64,000 bases of DNA from Albifimbria verrucaria (Eukaryota; Ascomycota; Sordariomycetes; Hypocreales; Stachybotryaceae): NCBI GenBank assembly GCA_020081605.1, contig JAHREC010000011.1, forward strand, positions 1,240,001 to 1,304,000, read 5' to 3'. A program made the translations under genes and the position numbers. The number at the start of each line of letters is the position of its first letter. The first letter of the stretch is position 1. Positions 11,721 to 22,884 of the stretch are shown piece by piece. The notes under the pieces are model-generated. The model was not told the DNA's origin and did no database searches. It saw only the letters and a list, made by a program, of their open reading frames with translations.

Positions 11721-12565
11721 ATGCGTTGGATTTTTGTCTCAACGGCAATGGCTGCTGCAACCATAGTTGTCAGAGCACAGGCTGCAACCGCTCCGTTGGT
11801 TGATATCAAGGGCGATGGAAATACTTGTCCAGAAGGAACAAACCCAGCGGAAGTTCAGTCAGGCAAATGCGTATCTGGTGAATACATCAGCGACCGTGAC
11901 GCAAGTGGCAAATGCTGTTTTCAACAGGATCAGTCTGTGTTTGTACAGTCTTTGCCTGGTGGCGAAGATCATCTCAATGCTACATACGCATTTGACTCTC
12001 AAGCATGTTGTAATACTGATGAGAAGGATACTTCACTTCAAGAAGGCGTGTGCAGCTATGATACTCAGAAACTGGCCGTCCCCACGGATCTTGTTTCTAA
12101 ATGCTGCTGGAACCCTACTGCTAAAGAATTCACTGTTCACCTGATTGAATTTCAGCCACAGCTTAACTTGACCGACGTTAACATTAAAAGGACGGCCAGG
12201 CACCTAACAGTTTCTGTAACCTGGGTTACAAGATTACTGTGAAGAATGTGCGACTTTACGGTGACAGGGCCGAGTTGGATATCGACGTCAATGCCGACTG
12301 CGGCATATATAACCACTCAGCACAGACTACACTGGTCGTATATCTCAAAGCGGAGTCTACAGCTAGTGGCAAGCTTAGTTATCCAATAAGTTTGTTTGGT
12401 ACCATTAACGTGGACTTGACATCAAAGATCAACACAGACAAGTCTATTAATGTCCATGGCCGCGTCACTGGAACAGGTATTTTTGGTAGAGTTGAGGAAG
12501 GGTTTGATGAGACTGTAAAGGAAGAATCATTGGCGAGCCTTCTTGCAGATAAGACCATCTGTTAG
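11721..12565 (+). CDS. Secreted cysteine-rich protein
   Basis: ATG at 11721 follows a pyrimidine-rich tract. Residues 1-21 (MRWIFVSTAMAAATIVVRAQA) form a typical signal peptide with an AxA-like cleavage site. The mature part has many cysteines, including three CC pairs (GKCCFQ, QACCNT, SKCCWN), and N-glycosylation sequons (NAT, NLT). The frame changes near 12230 (CCTGGGTT); after it the reading continues as GYKITVKNVRLYGDRAEL to a Cys-terminated end at 12565. The total would be about 280 aa with a Cys-rich N-terminal half and a beta-rich C-terminal half. No named family recognised. Possibly an extracellular or cell-surface protein, and effector-like in composition, but that is inference. Confidence 0.6.
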
Positions 12566-13855
12566 CTGTGAGATTGCCGTGCGGTTGGGCGCAATAGAGG
12601 TATATGCTATTTTGAAATGGCAATACGTTATTACCTTTCAAGTGGATGAATTTACCTAGTTGAACAGGCTTGCCGGAGCTTGGTAAAGGCATCTGATTAG
12701 ACCTATGCCTTCGTCGGATAGATAAGCAGGCCGATGAACTTATGCAAGCAAGCTATGAATCCTTAGCAAGTTATCGAAATAGTATCTATGCTTATGGAGC
12801 ATCTCTTGTCCAACTTTAGAGGAGACTGAGACCCTTTAGCGTTGCCTTTGCAACATTTTCAGAAACTGCCTAGTTTGACCAGAAATAAACTCCGTGTCAA
12901 ATGCAAAGTTTTGCCCGATCATGATGGCCTCGGAGTTGGTGGTAAATGCTGATTGTCGACGTGGCTACAAAGTATGATTGATGGCTGTTGGAAAGGCTAT
13001 GTAGAATAGTGTCAACCCGCCTTACTCAGCACTAACACGGAGGCATAAATTACTGGCTAAGAAACTGCTAGATGGGGCCGTGCAAAGCAGGGAATGGAGG
13101 TTGAACTGACCAAGGAATTGCAGTCAAGTCTAGCAATGTCTTACTTATTTTGGCTAAAGCGCTTAGGGCTGCCCATGAGACCGCTACTGAAGAGCTTATC
13201 CGATGGCTGACTTGAGACATAAGAAAGAGGATGTTGGCCCAGTACAGGTCCCGCTACAAGTACAACAAGCTGACATGAGGGTATAATGAATCGAACAACA
13301 TTCGAAACAGAATTCAGCATCCGTATTTCTGTTGAAAGATGATCCTAAGCTCCTATATACCGGGCCTATGCCTCTAATACTGTTCGTCCCCTACCCATGA
13401 CCTTGTTCGCCCCCACAGTGGACTTCAACCTCAGCAATTCCTCGCAAGAACAAGTAGCATGTCAGATTGTGTTGACACTACTAATGGTGGGCCTTTCGAA
13501 GATTACATATTGCTAGGGTAAGATCCCTGTATGCGTTAGAATCGAGACTCAGCTTGCAAAATTTTCGGGGTAAAACTACCCAATATGAATTAATGCAATA
13601 GTAGTCAAATGTATCGACCTCACAAAATCCCCTGACATGGAATCTGAACTACAGAGTTTGGTAGCTTCACCTAACCTCACTGCTACTATTGCTTCCGGCG
13701 TTGAATGAAACATTACCTGCACGAAGCTCAGCTACCAGCGACATTCTCGCAACGGCACATATCGGTATTCTTATTGAGTTTCTCATCAGCGACTGGAAAG
13801 ATTTGCTTAAGTTTTTCCCACATTGCAAGAATCTCTAAAACGGGAACTCAATGCC
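12566..13855. other. Intergenic, 1.3 kb
   Basis: No supported gene. The last few hundred bases are the promoter of the TLC-Lgt-like gene, with a T-rich tract (GTTTTTCCC) about 45 bp before the ATG. Confidence 0.4.
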
Positions 13856-15719
13856 ATGTTTCCCATTAAAGATCTTCAATATGTCGTTGCAGGCTTCATA
13901 GGCTATCAGACGTTGATAGCTCTTGCTCGAGGCATAACATTCCTGAGCAATCGCACCTTCTACGATCAACTCAAAAATGATACGAAGTGGAAGTTCAGAG
14001 CTTACTTCGTCTTCCCAGTTGGGTTTATGATCACTCTTGCGACAGTGCCTATTTGTATCGAGGCGTACGCGTCCACTTCCGCCGAATCAGACACAACAGT
14101 TACAATGCCTGCGATGTCGTTGGCAGGGAAGATTTGTGTCGGCTCGCGAGGCGTGCTATGGATATCTGAGTTACCATTACTCAGCTATTCCTCGGCTTAC
14201 ATCAACCATCATATTCTTTCGTTAAGTTCCTTGGCCTTAATCCTCCTTAACGATCTGCCTCGCCGGCCACTATATCTCATCTATGCTGGTCTTGTGACGG
14301 AACTCTTCTCGGATACGGTTGCAGTCTTGAAGTTTCACGGCTTCAATTCTGGTAACTCCTGCATTTATGCGGGAGTAGCTATTGCGAGCGCTTTGAGTCT
14401 TGTTATTTTACGTGCAGTGCCTGCGCTCGCAATTACCACATCTGCGTTAATGCCTCCCTCAACAAGGGCAGAACAAGCTTATGTCGCTGCGGTGATATTC
14501 TATTGTGGTTGGCTTCTACGACTGTCATACATGCAACTGAAACAAATAGGCCTTGTGAGAATCGTGTTAAACAGACCAGCACATTTCGTCATAGGCGATC
14601 AATCACGCATTTCCATCTTCAGAATCCTACTGGGACTGTCCATGACGATGACACAAGCAGTTTCTGCCAGTTTCTACTATTCAAATAATACTGAGGCCGT
14701 TTCTGCGCCTGAAATCCATCTTCTTTCTATTACTGGTCTTGGGACAGTATTTGCTGGACTTTTCGGAGCCAAGATCATAAACAGTCTAATGACTCTTCCA
14801 TGGAAGCAGTCTGTGCTGGCATCCCAACAAAAAAAGGTGAAGCGGGTGGTAATTCTGAGCATCTTGTTGTAAGCAAGGCATTACCGTCCTGGATGCTCTC
14901 CATCACCGAACGCTATCTTGACCCGCTTATCGGCCAGGATTATTCTCTGAACGGCATATCAATCCAAGGCGGAGTGCTTTTTGCCGCTTCGTGGCTTGCA
15001 TTTGGGCCCACTGCAGCCTCTCCCGTCAACAGAAACCTCTTGGTGGCCTCTACTTTATTGAGCCTTCCTCTTGGCGAAGCGCTAGGACGCGTCGGATGCT
15101 TCTTTGGCGGATGCTGCGGTTCTGTACGAGACAAAAATAACGAGCCGCTGTATCCGCCGGTGCAATTTCTCACCTCGTTAATGAATTTGTCATTGTTCCT
15201 AAGCTTGATCAACGCCATGAACGCTGGGATAATTGACCTATATGAAGCAGCTGCCATCGCTTCAGCTGGGAATGCATCTATTCGCCTCGTCGTGGATCCC
15301 TGAGAAATGACACCAATGGACAGCATATGAGCATCACAAGTTTCTTCGCCGGAGGTCAACTTTTGCTCTCAAGTCTATTCATTATCAAGGACAAGGCCGG
15401 GCAGGACGTCATTTCTATATCAATGGCTACTGCCGCGGTCTGTTTGACGTTGTTCTGTTGTGCTCGAGTGACGAGGACTGCATACATTCTCCTAGTGCGA
15501 TTTGTTTGGAGGTCGCAAATGAAATGGCTCATCCGACCTGTGAATCTTGTGTACACTTTCAGTGGCATTATCGTGGCTCTGATCCTTAGCGATACTTATA
15601 ACCGAGACAATGAGGCTGCATTTAGATCAACAGCGAGCAACGACATCTGGCCATTCTTAACAAGCCCGGCTTTCCTATCTTGCGCTGCTCTCACAGTTTC
15701 ACTTCCTCTGTTAGTTTGA
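13856..15719 (+). CDS. TLC-like plus Lgt-like (prolipoprotein diacylglyceryl transferase) membrane fusion protein
   Basis: About 620 aa over one exon with two single-base breaks: the A7 run at 14829-14835 and the CCC near 15298. I choose the ATG at 13856 (MFPIKDLQYVV) because no upstream ATG is in frame nearby. The N-terminal half (to about 14800) has about seven hydrophobic segments and the 'INHHILSLSSLALIL' and 'YAGLVTELFSDTVAVLKF' elements typical of the TLC (TRAM-LAG1-CLN8) fold. The C-terminal half reads like bacterial Lgt: 'GISIQGGVLFA' in place of the GG(M/L)sfHGG segment, 'GEALGRVGCFFGGCCGS' matching the Lgt signature GRxGxFxxGxxxG, 'LYPPVQFLTSLMNL' matching (H/Y)PtQLYE, 'RLVVDPLRND' matching R.iiEflRgD, then 'MSITSFFAGG' matching lslgQwlSl. 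Lgt moves diacylglyceryl from phosphatidylglycerol to lipoprotein Cys in bacteria; the fungal substrate is unknown. The domain split is well supported for Lgt, less for TLC. Confidence 0.75.
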
Positions 15720-18196
15720 AGCAATGAGTATTAGAGTTCTCCGGCGGAATACTTACAACTGCGCGGACAAAGAATATAGACCAATGCACATAGATTATGC
15801 TGAATACATAGCCAAGAAGCTTTCCTTACATCATAAAAATGATTTAATGTGTGAGTCTATCTTATGATGCGTGAGTTATCGATTTTCGTTGATCAACGGT
15901 AGTCCAGGGTATGAGCTTGGTAATTTCCAGTGCGCGCCCCGGAGTTCATCATCATACAAAGACCAATCTTCCACCACTACGTCAATTGAGCGTGATAGTT
16001 AGCATTAAGATCTATAAGTTTCCCCGGTAAGATGTCTGTGACTATAAAGCTGTGATATCCTGGTTATGGAACGAGACATCGGGGGATATAACACCAGGTA
16101 TCATGGGCAGTGGGTCCAAATTTAAAGGGGACAAAATGTTTTCCAGCCAAATTCTAGGGTGCACAAACATTCTACCGAGGTTGGGGACAGTCCCACCATA
16201 CAAACAAACAAGGGTTAAATTAACATGAATAGGTCAAATTTATACTGCCAAGCAGCATAAGGACTGCTATCAGGGGCCCCAATCGGCTGCATACATCACT
16301 TGCTAAGGAATTACATAATGCTATGGCAAATCGAGAATATGACCACTTGTTTTAGAAATATGAATTCATTCACTTCAGAATATTCTAGATCTGACCTATC
16401 TGAACTGGCTTTAATGGTTAATGGTTGTGCAATCCCCAGTTTACTACTCCAGCAGGGTCGTTTTTGGGGTGAAGCTGAAACCAAATTGAGCCGATACCTC
16501 GATGGGCTCACTGTACGCTTCATATTTGCTGCATTATACTCAACAAAGCCAGAATACACAATCAATAGTAGTTCAACATTCAGTGAGAAAATAACTGTCA
16601 TAAAGTCTTTCCCTAACGAGGCGTAGGTGAGTGTGTTGGTGGTCAAATGATCTCACCTCGGTCACCGCATGTGCTGCACACCCTGAACAAATCACCTTTC
16701 AGGTATGCTCTCGGATAAGCGAGCGTCTTTTCCACAGCGTGGGCTCATCCATTTCATTGCCGGGATCTAGGCAAAGGATCCCGAAAGATCCGACGGATGT
16801 TTGCCGTCAGGCCTGATTTGCTCGACTCTAATCCGTGAGTATGCATGTGATGCAGTGCCATGGAATGCAAGCGACTATTCTGGGCGAGTGTGGAGGGGTT
16901 GGAGATGATTGAACATGGATCTAGTCGGAGGCCTGGGATGCGCCCATATTACCTACAGGCATGTTCAGACTGTGCTGTGCAGCAGCTCGTCATGAGATGC
17001 CCCGCTCGAAGCCGTTGGGAGGAGAAGTTCTCCGGCCGATTCAGGGAATAAGCCATCGTTGTAAGTACGACGAGCCTCCTAAGTTGAGTAGTGCTGTAAT
17101 GAAATACTCTCATTGTACTGTATCTCATGTTCATAATCTACGATTTGGCCACCTTCTAAATCCCATAACTCTCCAATCACGGTGATTGGGGTCAGGATAT
17201 CATTGAATGTTACATTCAATGGTTACAACATGGCGTCGTCCTCGCCATGTCCTCGACCCACCGCACCACCATGCATGCTATTGGGGATGACGATTGGTCA
17301 ATGGCACATGCACATGCAAGCGGCTTGCTTCTTGCGAGGGTTCGAGACTTTCAGTGTTGAGTTGCCATTCATAGCAAATAGAGTAGGTTGATCACAAGTT
17401 GTCTCAGCTCCAACCCCCATCTTGTTCATGTCCTACTACCGCACCAAACATCGTTATCGTTGAAGCCATTGTCGAGCAGCCTGAGCAGTGCTACGAGCCG
17501 TTAGTCTCTCGACCAACACTCTCTGTCCATAGCTCGGGTACTTTTGTCCCGGTTTCTCCACCTTACCCCAGATATTTGATCACTCCCCATCCCCACCTCC
17601 AACCTCTCCAACTAACAGACCACAGCGGACCCTTGTCCGACATGCCCTCGCTCCTATTGACACTTCTCGACTGGTTCCCCAATGTAACCATCTCGAACCG
17701 CTCTTCCGTGCCCCGCCCTGCTTGCGTACTTACCCCATCATTTTCTCCACCAATCCCGGCTCCTCACGGGAGACAAAGCTTTTTCTGCATGGGCAGCACT
17801 GGCCAACAGGTTGTCATTGATCTTACGATCTACATCAGCCTGAAGAGACTGGTGCAAGCGACATGGTCTGTGCAAGGGTTGTTGGGGATAGTCGCTGTTC
17901 TCCATGTGATGGGTCACGCGCGAAGCGGATCGCAACAGAGGCCATGCATCAAGACCCGGATGATTGGATGAGGTTCCCATGCCTGTCAGTGGCAAGCGAG
18001 AATGCGAATTGGGCAACCCCATGTTTGGCACCCTCGCATGTCTCGCTTGTGCGAGCTGTCTTTAAAAGCGGCCGAGTCTCTCCTCACTCGCCTCGATGCG
18101 ACCCTAACCTATCCCCTCACTGAAAGACTCGCCCAAAACTCCACAGGTTGCTTGTGAGAGACAATCTGGGGAATCTCACGAGCGAAGCGGTTCAAG
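15720..18196. other. Gene-poor region and promoter of the sugar transporter, 2.5 kb
   Basis: No gene supported. Open frames at 16300-16626 and 17399-17971 show no domain, and the second sits in C-rich promoter-like DNA. A perfect 10-bp inverted repeat with a 1-bp centre lies at 17201-17221. The last 200 bp before 18197 contain CT-rich stretches typical of strong fungal promoters. Confidence 0.4.
17201..17221. repeat. Perfect inverted repeat (10-bp arms, 1-bp centre)
   Basis: CATTGAATGT, a single T, then ACATTCAATG. The arms match perfectly. It lies about 975 bp upstream of the MFS transporter start and could be a dimeric regulator site or a chance palindrome. Confidence 0.6.
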
Positions 18197-20011
18197 ATGG
18201 CGACCGAAAAGGCATCCGGCACCGATGAGGTCCGCCTGGAAAGTGCGGACCCCAACATCAACCACCTCCAAGAAGTCGACATCCGTGACAAGGGACTCAA
18301 CAATGCGAACCTCGAGGCTACCGCTCAAGAGCACAAGGTCGGCGTGTGGGAGGGTTTCATGACGTACAAGCGTGCTGCGTTCTGGTCCATCCGTAAGAAA
18401 TCCTCATATGGTTGAAAAGGAGAATCGATTTGATACAGTGGTTAACCTGGCCAAACAGTCATCTCTAGTACCGTCATCATGGAAGGCTACGATGTGACTT
18501 TGATTGGTTCTTTCTACGGATACCCGGCATTCCGCGAGAAGTACGGCGAATGGCTCAACGAGAAGGACGGATACCAGATTTCAGCAAACTGGCAGCAGCG
18601 TTTCAACTGCCTGGGTGCTTTGGCCAACATTGTCGGTGCCTTGCTGAACGGTTGGGCTACAGCCAGATACGGCCACCGTAAGGTTCTCATGGTCAGCTTG
18701 GTCTGGCTCGCAGCTCTGATCTTTGTCGTCTTCTTTGCTCCCACCATTGAGATCATGCTTCTCGGTTGGGTCCTTTGCAACATCCCTGGGGTGTCTTCGC
18801 TACTACCGGTCCCGCCTACGCTGCTGAGGTTACTCCTCTGGCTATCCGTGGTTACCTGACTGCCTACATCAACCTGTGCTGGTGCATCGGCCAGTTCATC
18901 TCGGCTGGTGTGCTCAAGGGTCTTGTCGACATGGAGGGACACTGGAGTTACCGCATCCCATTTGCCGTGCAATGGGTCTGGCCCATTCCTCTTTTCATCG
19001 CTGCCTGGATGGCGCCCGAGTCGCCCTGGCACTTTGTCCGCACCAACCAACTCGACAAGGCCAAGAAGTCGCTCCAGAGATTGTCGGAACCTTCTCACGA
19101 CGTCAACTACGACGCAACAATTGCTATGATGGTCCATACCAACAAGTTGGAGATTCAGGAGCGTGAGGGTGCAACATACTGGGATGCCTTCCGTGGTACT
19201 AACCTGCGACGAACGGAGATTGCATGCATGGCCTTCATGTCCCAGATCACTAACGGTGGTGCTCTTTGCTACAGTGGATCCTTCTTCTTCCAGCAGACTG
19301 GTATCAGCGCCAGCGCCGCGTACGGAATCAGCCTCGGAGGTACAGGCATTGCCTTTGTTGGTGTCATAATCTCATGGCTTTACATTTACAAGTGGGGCCG
19401 CCGAACTATCTGGCTCACTGGCTTCAGTGTTCTGGTTGCCATTCTGTGGACCATTGGCTTCTTGGCGTTGCCAAAGCAGACTCTTAAACTTGCATGGGCT
19501 CAGTCGCTGCTCTGTGTTGTCTGGCTCGGAGCGTATTCCATGAGTGTTGGCCCGATCGTGTATACCATTGTCGCAGAGGTTGGATCAACCTGTCTCCGTA
19601 CGCAAACTGTTGTCTTGGGACGAAGTTTCTACTACTTCGGAAACATCATCTGCGGAGGTCTCCTCCAGCCTCAGTTGATTAGCCCTGGTGCTTGGAATGC
19701 CAAGGGAAAGACCGTAAGTCAGCTCCAGTAGCTTCAACACCACAGTTCATGTTCTAACCTTGGCAGGCTTTCTTCTGGGCCGGACTTGCCACCCTGACCC
19801 TTATTTGGGGATATTTCCGACTGTTTGAGACCAAGGGTCGCACGTTTGGTGAGATGGATGTCATGGTATGTACCATCCAAGATGTGAGCTAGAGTCGTCT
19901 TGCTGACAAGTTGAATAGTTCCAGAAGAAGGTTCCTGCTCGACAGTCCGCAAACTACCAGATTACCGAGGAGGAGATGAACATGACCGAAATCCATGGAG
20001 AGAGGAAATGA
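18197..20011 (+). CDS. MFS sugar transporter, maltose/alpha-glucoside permease type
   Basis: Sugar porter of about 540 aa with a long hydrophilic N-terminus (about 55 aa) before the first membrane segment, as in maltose permeases. Family marks in order are 'EGYDVTLIGSFYGYPAFREKYGEW' (split here for length), 'GWATARYGHRKVLM', 'PWHFVRTNQLDKAKKSL' (the PESPRWL-like loop between halves), 'SGSFFFQQTGISAS', 'YKWGRRTIWLTG' and 'FETKGRTFGEMD' (the PETKGRTLxExD motif). Introns are 18393-18458, 19714-19766 and 19866-19918, all GT-AG and phase-consistent. One single-base break sits at the GGGG near 18788-18791, after which the reading continues as WGVFATTGPAYAAE. Plasma-membrane proton symport of alpha-glucosides is the family role; the exact sugar is not readable. 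It neighbours the GH6 and CE5 genes. Confidence 0.87.
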
Positions 20012-21263
20012 GGAATGATAGTGACTCGGAGCAGACAATTCGCTCGTGAAAGACCGAAGGCTTGTGATGCCACGACAGCGGCACAAATTGAGTAGAGGAA
20101 ATCTGATACCAATGGCACAATACAATGTGCTCATATTCACATTGACCTTCGTGACATGAGAAAAATGAGCTAATTACACAGCTCCACCTGTACTCTCCAT
20201 GTGCAACGACTACAACCAGATTGAAATATGCTCATGAAGTGGTTGCGGCGCGTCTTCCCGAGTCGATCGCTCTTTGGAAAGAAGGTGATTTGCAGATCAT
20301 CCCCAAAAGCGCGCCGCGTACCTTTTGCCCTGCAAGTATGCCTTGAACCCTAGGCTGCTTGGTCGGGAAGAGGTGAAAGCATTCCGATACCCAGATCTAC
20401 AGCCGTCACCAGAGCCAATCAAGAAAGTGCCCTTCATTTTGAATTGAATGGATCCCGGGGTGATGCGCCAGATATATTAACCGCAGTTCGGACCGCTAGG
20501 ATGGAGTTGCACCATGTGGCACGGCAATTGCTGATCCCTTCTGCATGAAGATGGCCAGCCACGGAGGCTTCCGATTTGCTTCAGCGAACTTTGGCTGGGG
20601 AATTCCCTTTCTGGAGAGCTTGAATTCTGCCTGGTAATCGATATGCCGATCTATGGAGATTTATCTGGAGCCCGCTTACCACAAATGCCGGAGTACTGGG
20701 CTCGTTTCCTTGATTGATCTTGGCGAAGCCAGACTCTGTATGTGACACTTTCACAAGGAATAAGAGGAACAACATCACAATTTTCACTCATCGGTCTAAA
20801 TACTACTTTAATAATCTTATTCAGGCTGCTAATAATTAAGCACAATGCTCTCCGCCAATGCCATCTTCGTCTTATACCCTCTCTTAAGGCCTTTTATTCT
20901 TGGCCCCTGCCGATCCGGTCCCTGCACCTCCGCATCCATTTCCGCGTCGCCCCACAGGCTTCATTTACACGGAACTGTCAAAGTAAACAGCTTCATGCGG
21001 AGGCTCAAGCCGAAAACTCGTGGATCGACAAGCTTCTGAGCCGTCTTGAGCTTCTACGAATGACCAGTTCTCCATGATGACATTCCATAATGCTGGTTTG
21101 CCAAGCGCACTACGGAACTTTTCACTCCGGCATTTGAAGCAGTCTCCAAGAGATATAAAGCCCGTGGTTCGACACGAAAAGAAACTCGAGAAGAACCAAA
21201 GAGCAGGCTCACTTCCTCATTAGCGTCTGATATTGATCTGTTACCTCTTAGATACCATTCACC
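20012..21263. other. Intergenic, promoter of the GH6 gene
   Basis: About 1.25 kb without a supported gene. It includes the 3' flank of the transporter gene and the promoter of the cellobiohydrolase gene, with a TATA-like 'GATATAAAG' near 21152. Frames at 20742-21077 show no domain. Confidence 0.45.
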
Positions 21264-22483
21264 ATGCGTTACTCTGACATTCTTGCGGCCATGTCGCTGG
21301 CGACTGTCGCCACGGCCACCCCTTCAACATGAAGGACCTCCACCGAAAGCGCCAAGATGCCAACCCTTGGGAGGGCAAGAAGCCTCTTCCCGACCCTAGC
21401 TGGGCTGCCAAGATGGAGTCTGCCTACGACCACTTCAACGAGGCCGGCGATGCCACGAACGCTGCCAAGGTTCGCGCCATTCAGGACATCGGTACCTTCT
21501 TCTGGGTCTCCGACCGAGCCAGCCTGACCAACATTGACGACGCCATCGCCGCCGGCCGTGCCGCCAAGGAGGCTACCGGCGAGGACCAGATTGTTGGCCT
21601 TGTGCTTTACAACCTCCCCGACCGCGACTGCAGCGCAGGCGAGAGCGCTGGTGAGCTCAAGAGTGAAGAGGGCGGTATGGAGATCTACAAGAACGAGTAC
21701 ATCAAGCCCTACGCCGAGAAGGTCAGCCAGGCCACCGACTTGACCTTTGCCATTGTCCTGGAGCCCGACTCCTGGCCAACCTGGTCACCAACACCGGCAT
21801 TGAGCTCTGCGCCAAGGCTGCTCCCGTCTACGAGGAGGGTATCGCCTACGCCATTGCGAACTTGCAGTTCCCCAACGTCCACCTGTACATTGACGCCGCT
21901 CACGGTGGCTGGTTGGGCTGGGATGATAACCTTGAGCCATGTAAGCACAATTCCTCCCTGTCAATGCGTTTGAACGAATAGCTAACTCAGCAATTTAGCC
22001 GCCAAGGTATTCGCCAAGGTTGTTGACCTGGCTAAGCAGCAGTCAGGTAGCAACAGCACCAAGATCCGTGGTTTCTCGACCAACGTCTCCAACTACAACC
22101 CCTTCCAGGCTGAGGTCCGTGAACCCTACACCGAGTACTCCAACTCCTGGGACGAGTCGCACTACGCCGATTCTCTGGCCCCACATCTTGAGGCGAATGG
22201 TCTACCCGCGCGCTTCATCATCGATCAGGGCCGTGTCGCCAATACCGGTGCCCGTGAGGAGTGGGGTGAGTGGTGCAACGTCGCGCCCGCCGGCTTCGGT
22301 ATCAAGCCCGGCACCGCCGTCAACAACACCAAGGTCGACAGCATTGTCTGGATCAAGCCCGGTGGCGAGAGCGATGGTCAGTGCGGCTACGAGGGCGCAC
22401 CCCGTGCTGGTCAATGGTTCCCCGAGTATGTTGAGATGCTGGTGGAGAACGCACACCCTCCATCCAGGCTTAGATCGCTTTGA
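21264..22483 (+). CDS. GH6 cellobiohydrolase (cellulase), no CBM1
   Basis: The ATG at 21264 opens a signal peptide (MRYSDILAAMSLATVATA). A one-base break in CCCC (21319-21322) precedes the mature part. GH6 hallmarks are 'LYNLPDRDCSAGES' (the DRDC loop with the catalytic acid Asp), 'LEPDSLANLVTNTG' (in frame only after a second one-base break near 21772), 'YIDAAHGGWLGWDDNL', 'STNVSNYNPF', 'FIIDQGRVANTG' and 'EWCNVAPAGFG', then 'VWIKPGGESDGQC'. One intron, 21941-21998, is phase-consistent. There is no N-terminal CBM1 and no Ser/Thr linker, so this is a single-domain enzyme. It releases cellobiose from non-reducing cellulose ends and is secreted. The very C-terminus after 'ENAHPP' may be shifted by another break (an alternative stop lies at about 22471). 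Confidence 0.88.
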
Positions 22484-22884
22484 TGAAGCTGCATGATTAA
22501 GGATTGAAATGAACTAGAGGGGCCAGGACGATTTGATTATCTTTATGGTTCTGTGAGGACCTCCCTGTCTATACTTTTTTTCTTGTCTATGAGTTTTTGG
22601 GCCCCTTTACATATACACCACGTATACATACATACAGTTTGATCAAGACTTATCGATTTCTAAAGAAACCTACGCATTTTATGAGAGAGTAAATACACAT
22701 GAACTGTAGGACCATGATTCTGACTAATGAATACGAAAACAGCATGTAATGTGATGTCTAGAGAATTACAAACGATGAGATGAAGTACTGGAACACCCTA
22801 GATTAAGATGTACGACTTAATTGTGTCTTAGCTTTGACGTGGATACTATGACACATATCCTAATTATAACTAATCATGCAGCGA
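22484..22884. other. Convergent intergenic region
   Basis: About 400 bp between the tail-to-tail GH6 and CE5 genes. It is AT-rich 3' flank only; nothing else seen. Confidence 0.5.

Noticed and set aside
16300..16626. 108-codon plus-strand frame
   Set aside because: Mixed composition, also open on the other strand, no recognisable motif.
17399..17971. 190-codon plus-strand frame
   Set aside because: Pro/Ser-rich translation of C/T-rich promoter DNA with no domain; lies in the transporter promoter region.
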